Source: Methanobrevibacter sp.
GTDB lineage: Archaea > Methanobacteriota > Methanobacteria > Methanobacteriales > Methanobacteriaceae
DNA length: 16,969 nucleotides
Direction of reading: 5' to 3'
Assembly (NCBI GenBank): GCA_031261945.1
Contig: JAISIQ010000108.1
Location: 1 to 16,969 of the forward strand
Shown here: piece after piece, positions 16,247 to 16,969 of the stretch
Numbering within the stretch: the stretch's first letter is position 1
Layout of the letters: each line of letters begins with the position of its first letter
Made by a program: the position numbers and the translations under genes
Notes under the pieces: model-generated
Seen by the model: only the letters and a program-made list of their open reading frames with translations
What the model was told of the DNA's origin: nothing
Database searches by the model: none

Positions 16247-16578
16247 AAAATATTATCTAAAAATATTATCTAAAATATTATCTTTTTATAATTTTCTTTA
16301 ATGAATTTTTATAATAGTATCTCTTTTTTCATATCTTTTTTTATAATTACTATAATTGATACTAAATTAATATTAATAATAAATAATATTAATAATAAAA
16401 ATGAAGATTATCAGCACAAATAATAAAAAATAATAAGTTCTACTAATAATTTCATTAGTAATTCTAATATTAATTATTTCTACTATTAATTCTATTTCTA
16501 ATATTAATTCTAATAATTTTTAATTAATAAACTAATATTAATAAATTAATGCCAATAATACTAAGCACTACCAATATT

Positions 16579-16614
16579 AATACTAATACTAATACTAATA
16601 CTAATACTAATACT
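16579..16614. repeat. AATACT hexamer microsatellite
   Basis: Six exact contiguous AATACT units; a related imperfect tract of AATACT, AATATT and AATACC lies at about 16706-16743. The repeats create open frames on both strands encoding Asn-Thr or Leu-Val alternations, which should not be read as genes. Confidence 0.9.
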
Positions 16615-16881
16615 ATACTTAATAGTAATTTTAATAATATATTGAATTTAATACTAATACTATTATCACTAATTATAATAACATTAATAATAGTAGTAAT
16701 AAGTGTTAATACTAATATTAATACTAATACCAATACCAATACTATTATACTAAATACTAAAAATAATAATAGTAATGATAATAATGATAATAAAATATTA
16801 ATATACCAATAATACAGATTATATTAACTATAATTAATTGTACTATAGAGATGATATTAATTATAGATATTATAATAAATA

Positions 16882-16969
16882 TTATATTTCAAGTAAATCT
16901 TTTAATTTAGCTTTAAGTTGATTTAAATCATTTACAATGACTTTTTCTTCTTCTTTTTCTTTTTTTTCT
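16882..16969 (-). CDS. C-terminal end of an unidentified protein (5' part beyond window)
   Basis: Minus-strand frame open from the window edge to a TAA at 16882-16884, giving the last 28 residues. The sequence is a charged Lys/Glu run (EKKEKEEEK) followed by VIVNDLNQLKAKLKDLLEI, which looks like a linker plus a short amphipathic or coiled-coil C-terminal helix. The higher G/C in this short stretch and the clean end support a real gene. Too little is visible to name it. Confidence 0.5.
   Translation of the reverse strand, partial: EKKEKEEEKVIVNDLNQLKAKLKDLLEI

Larger units (their letters stand above)
15368..16881. other. 1.5-kb gene-poor region
   Basis: From left to right: promoter of the acetyltransferase gene; an AGCT-palindrome cluster (15606-15840); a plus-strand TATA-like element (15937-15944); A/T-rich sequence with many TATACA motifs (16045-16140); a GC-richer hairpin island (16187-16246); and hexamer microsatellites (16579-16614, about 16706-16743). 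Open frames in the last part are products of the repeats. No conserved protein or known RNA was recognised. Confidence 0.65.

Noticed and set aside
16524..16812. Overlapping frames on both strands at 16524-16739 (minus) and 16549-16812 (plus), the latter resembling Asn-Thr repeats flanking a hydrophobic segment
   Set aside because: Both arise from AATACT-type simple repeats in A/T-rich DNA; no start signal, no balanced composition, and each is the shadow of the other.

Overview
The window looks like a piece of a very AT-rich methanogenic archaeon of the Methanobacteriales, most likely Methanobrevibacter or a close relative. The evidence is a YcaO/TfuA pair of the type that puts the thioamide on methyl-coenzyme M reductase (seen only in organisms that carry Mcr), archaeal TATA-type promoters, Shine-Dalgarno matches of the GGTGAT/AGGTG type, and strong use of A/T-ending codons. 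The genus is inferred; no rRNA gene is present to confirm it.

Layout from left to right. 1-980 is the 5' part of a minus-strand M24 metallopeptidase (PepQ-like), followed at 1095-1595 by a minus-strand HIT-family protein. A 573-bp AT-rich spacer separates these from a plus-strand block (2169-5930): a site-2-protease-like membrane peptidase, ycaO, tfuA and a LarE-like sulfur transferase. From 6086 onward every gene is on the minus strand: an unrecognised 140-aa protein with a four-CBS protein, a universal stress protein, an amidohydrolase, carB, carA, a RimI-like acetyltransferase, and the last codons of an unidentified gene at the right edge (16882-16969). No tRNA, rRNA, CRISPR array or transposase was found.

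The central functional group is ycaO-tfuA-larE. YcaO and TfuA carry out ATP-dependent backbone thioamidation of a glycine in McrA. The adjacent LarE-like protein has the three-cysteine arrangement of Fe-S-type LarE enzymes and could supply the sulfur; that link is an inference from position. carA and carB encode the two subunits of carbamoyl-phosphate synthetase, feeding pyrimidine and arginine synthesis.

The most striking sequence-level signal is a 10-bp palindrome, AATAGCTATT, found 16 times exactly and many more times with one or two mismatches, in both coding and non-coding DNA. In genes it falls in only two frames (Ile-Ala-Ile or Asn-Ser-Tyr), because the third frame would contain a TAG stop. 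It behaves like a highly iterated palindrome comparable to HIP1 of cyanobacteria. The spacers also hold several short tandem repeats, including a 14-bp array between carA and carB, and a GC-richer island at 16187-16246 that looks like a small RNA or terminator structure.
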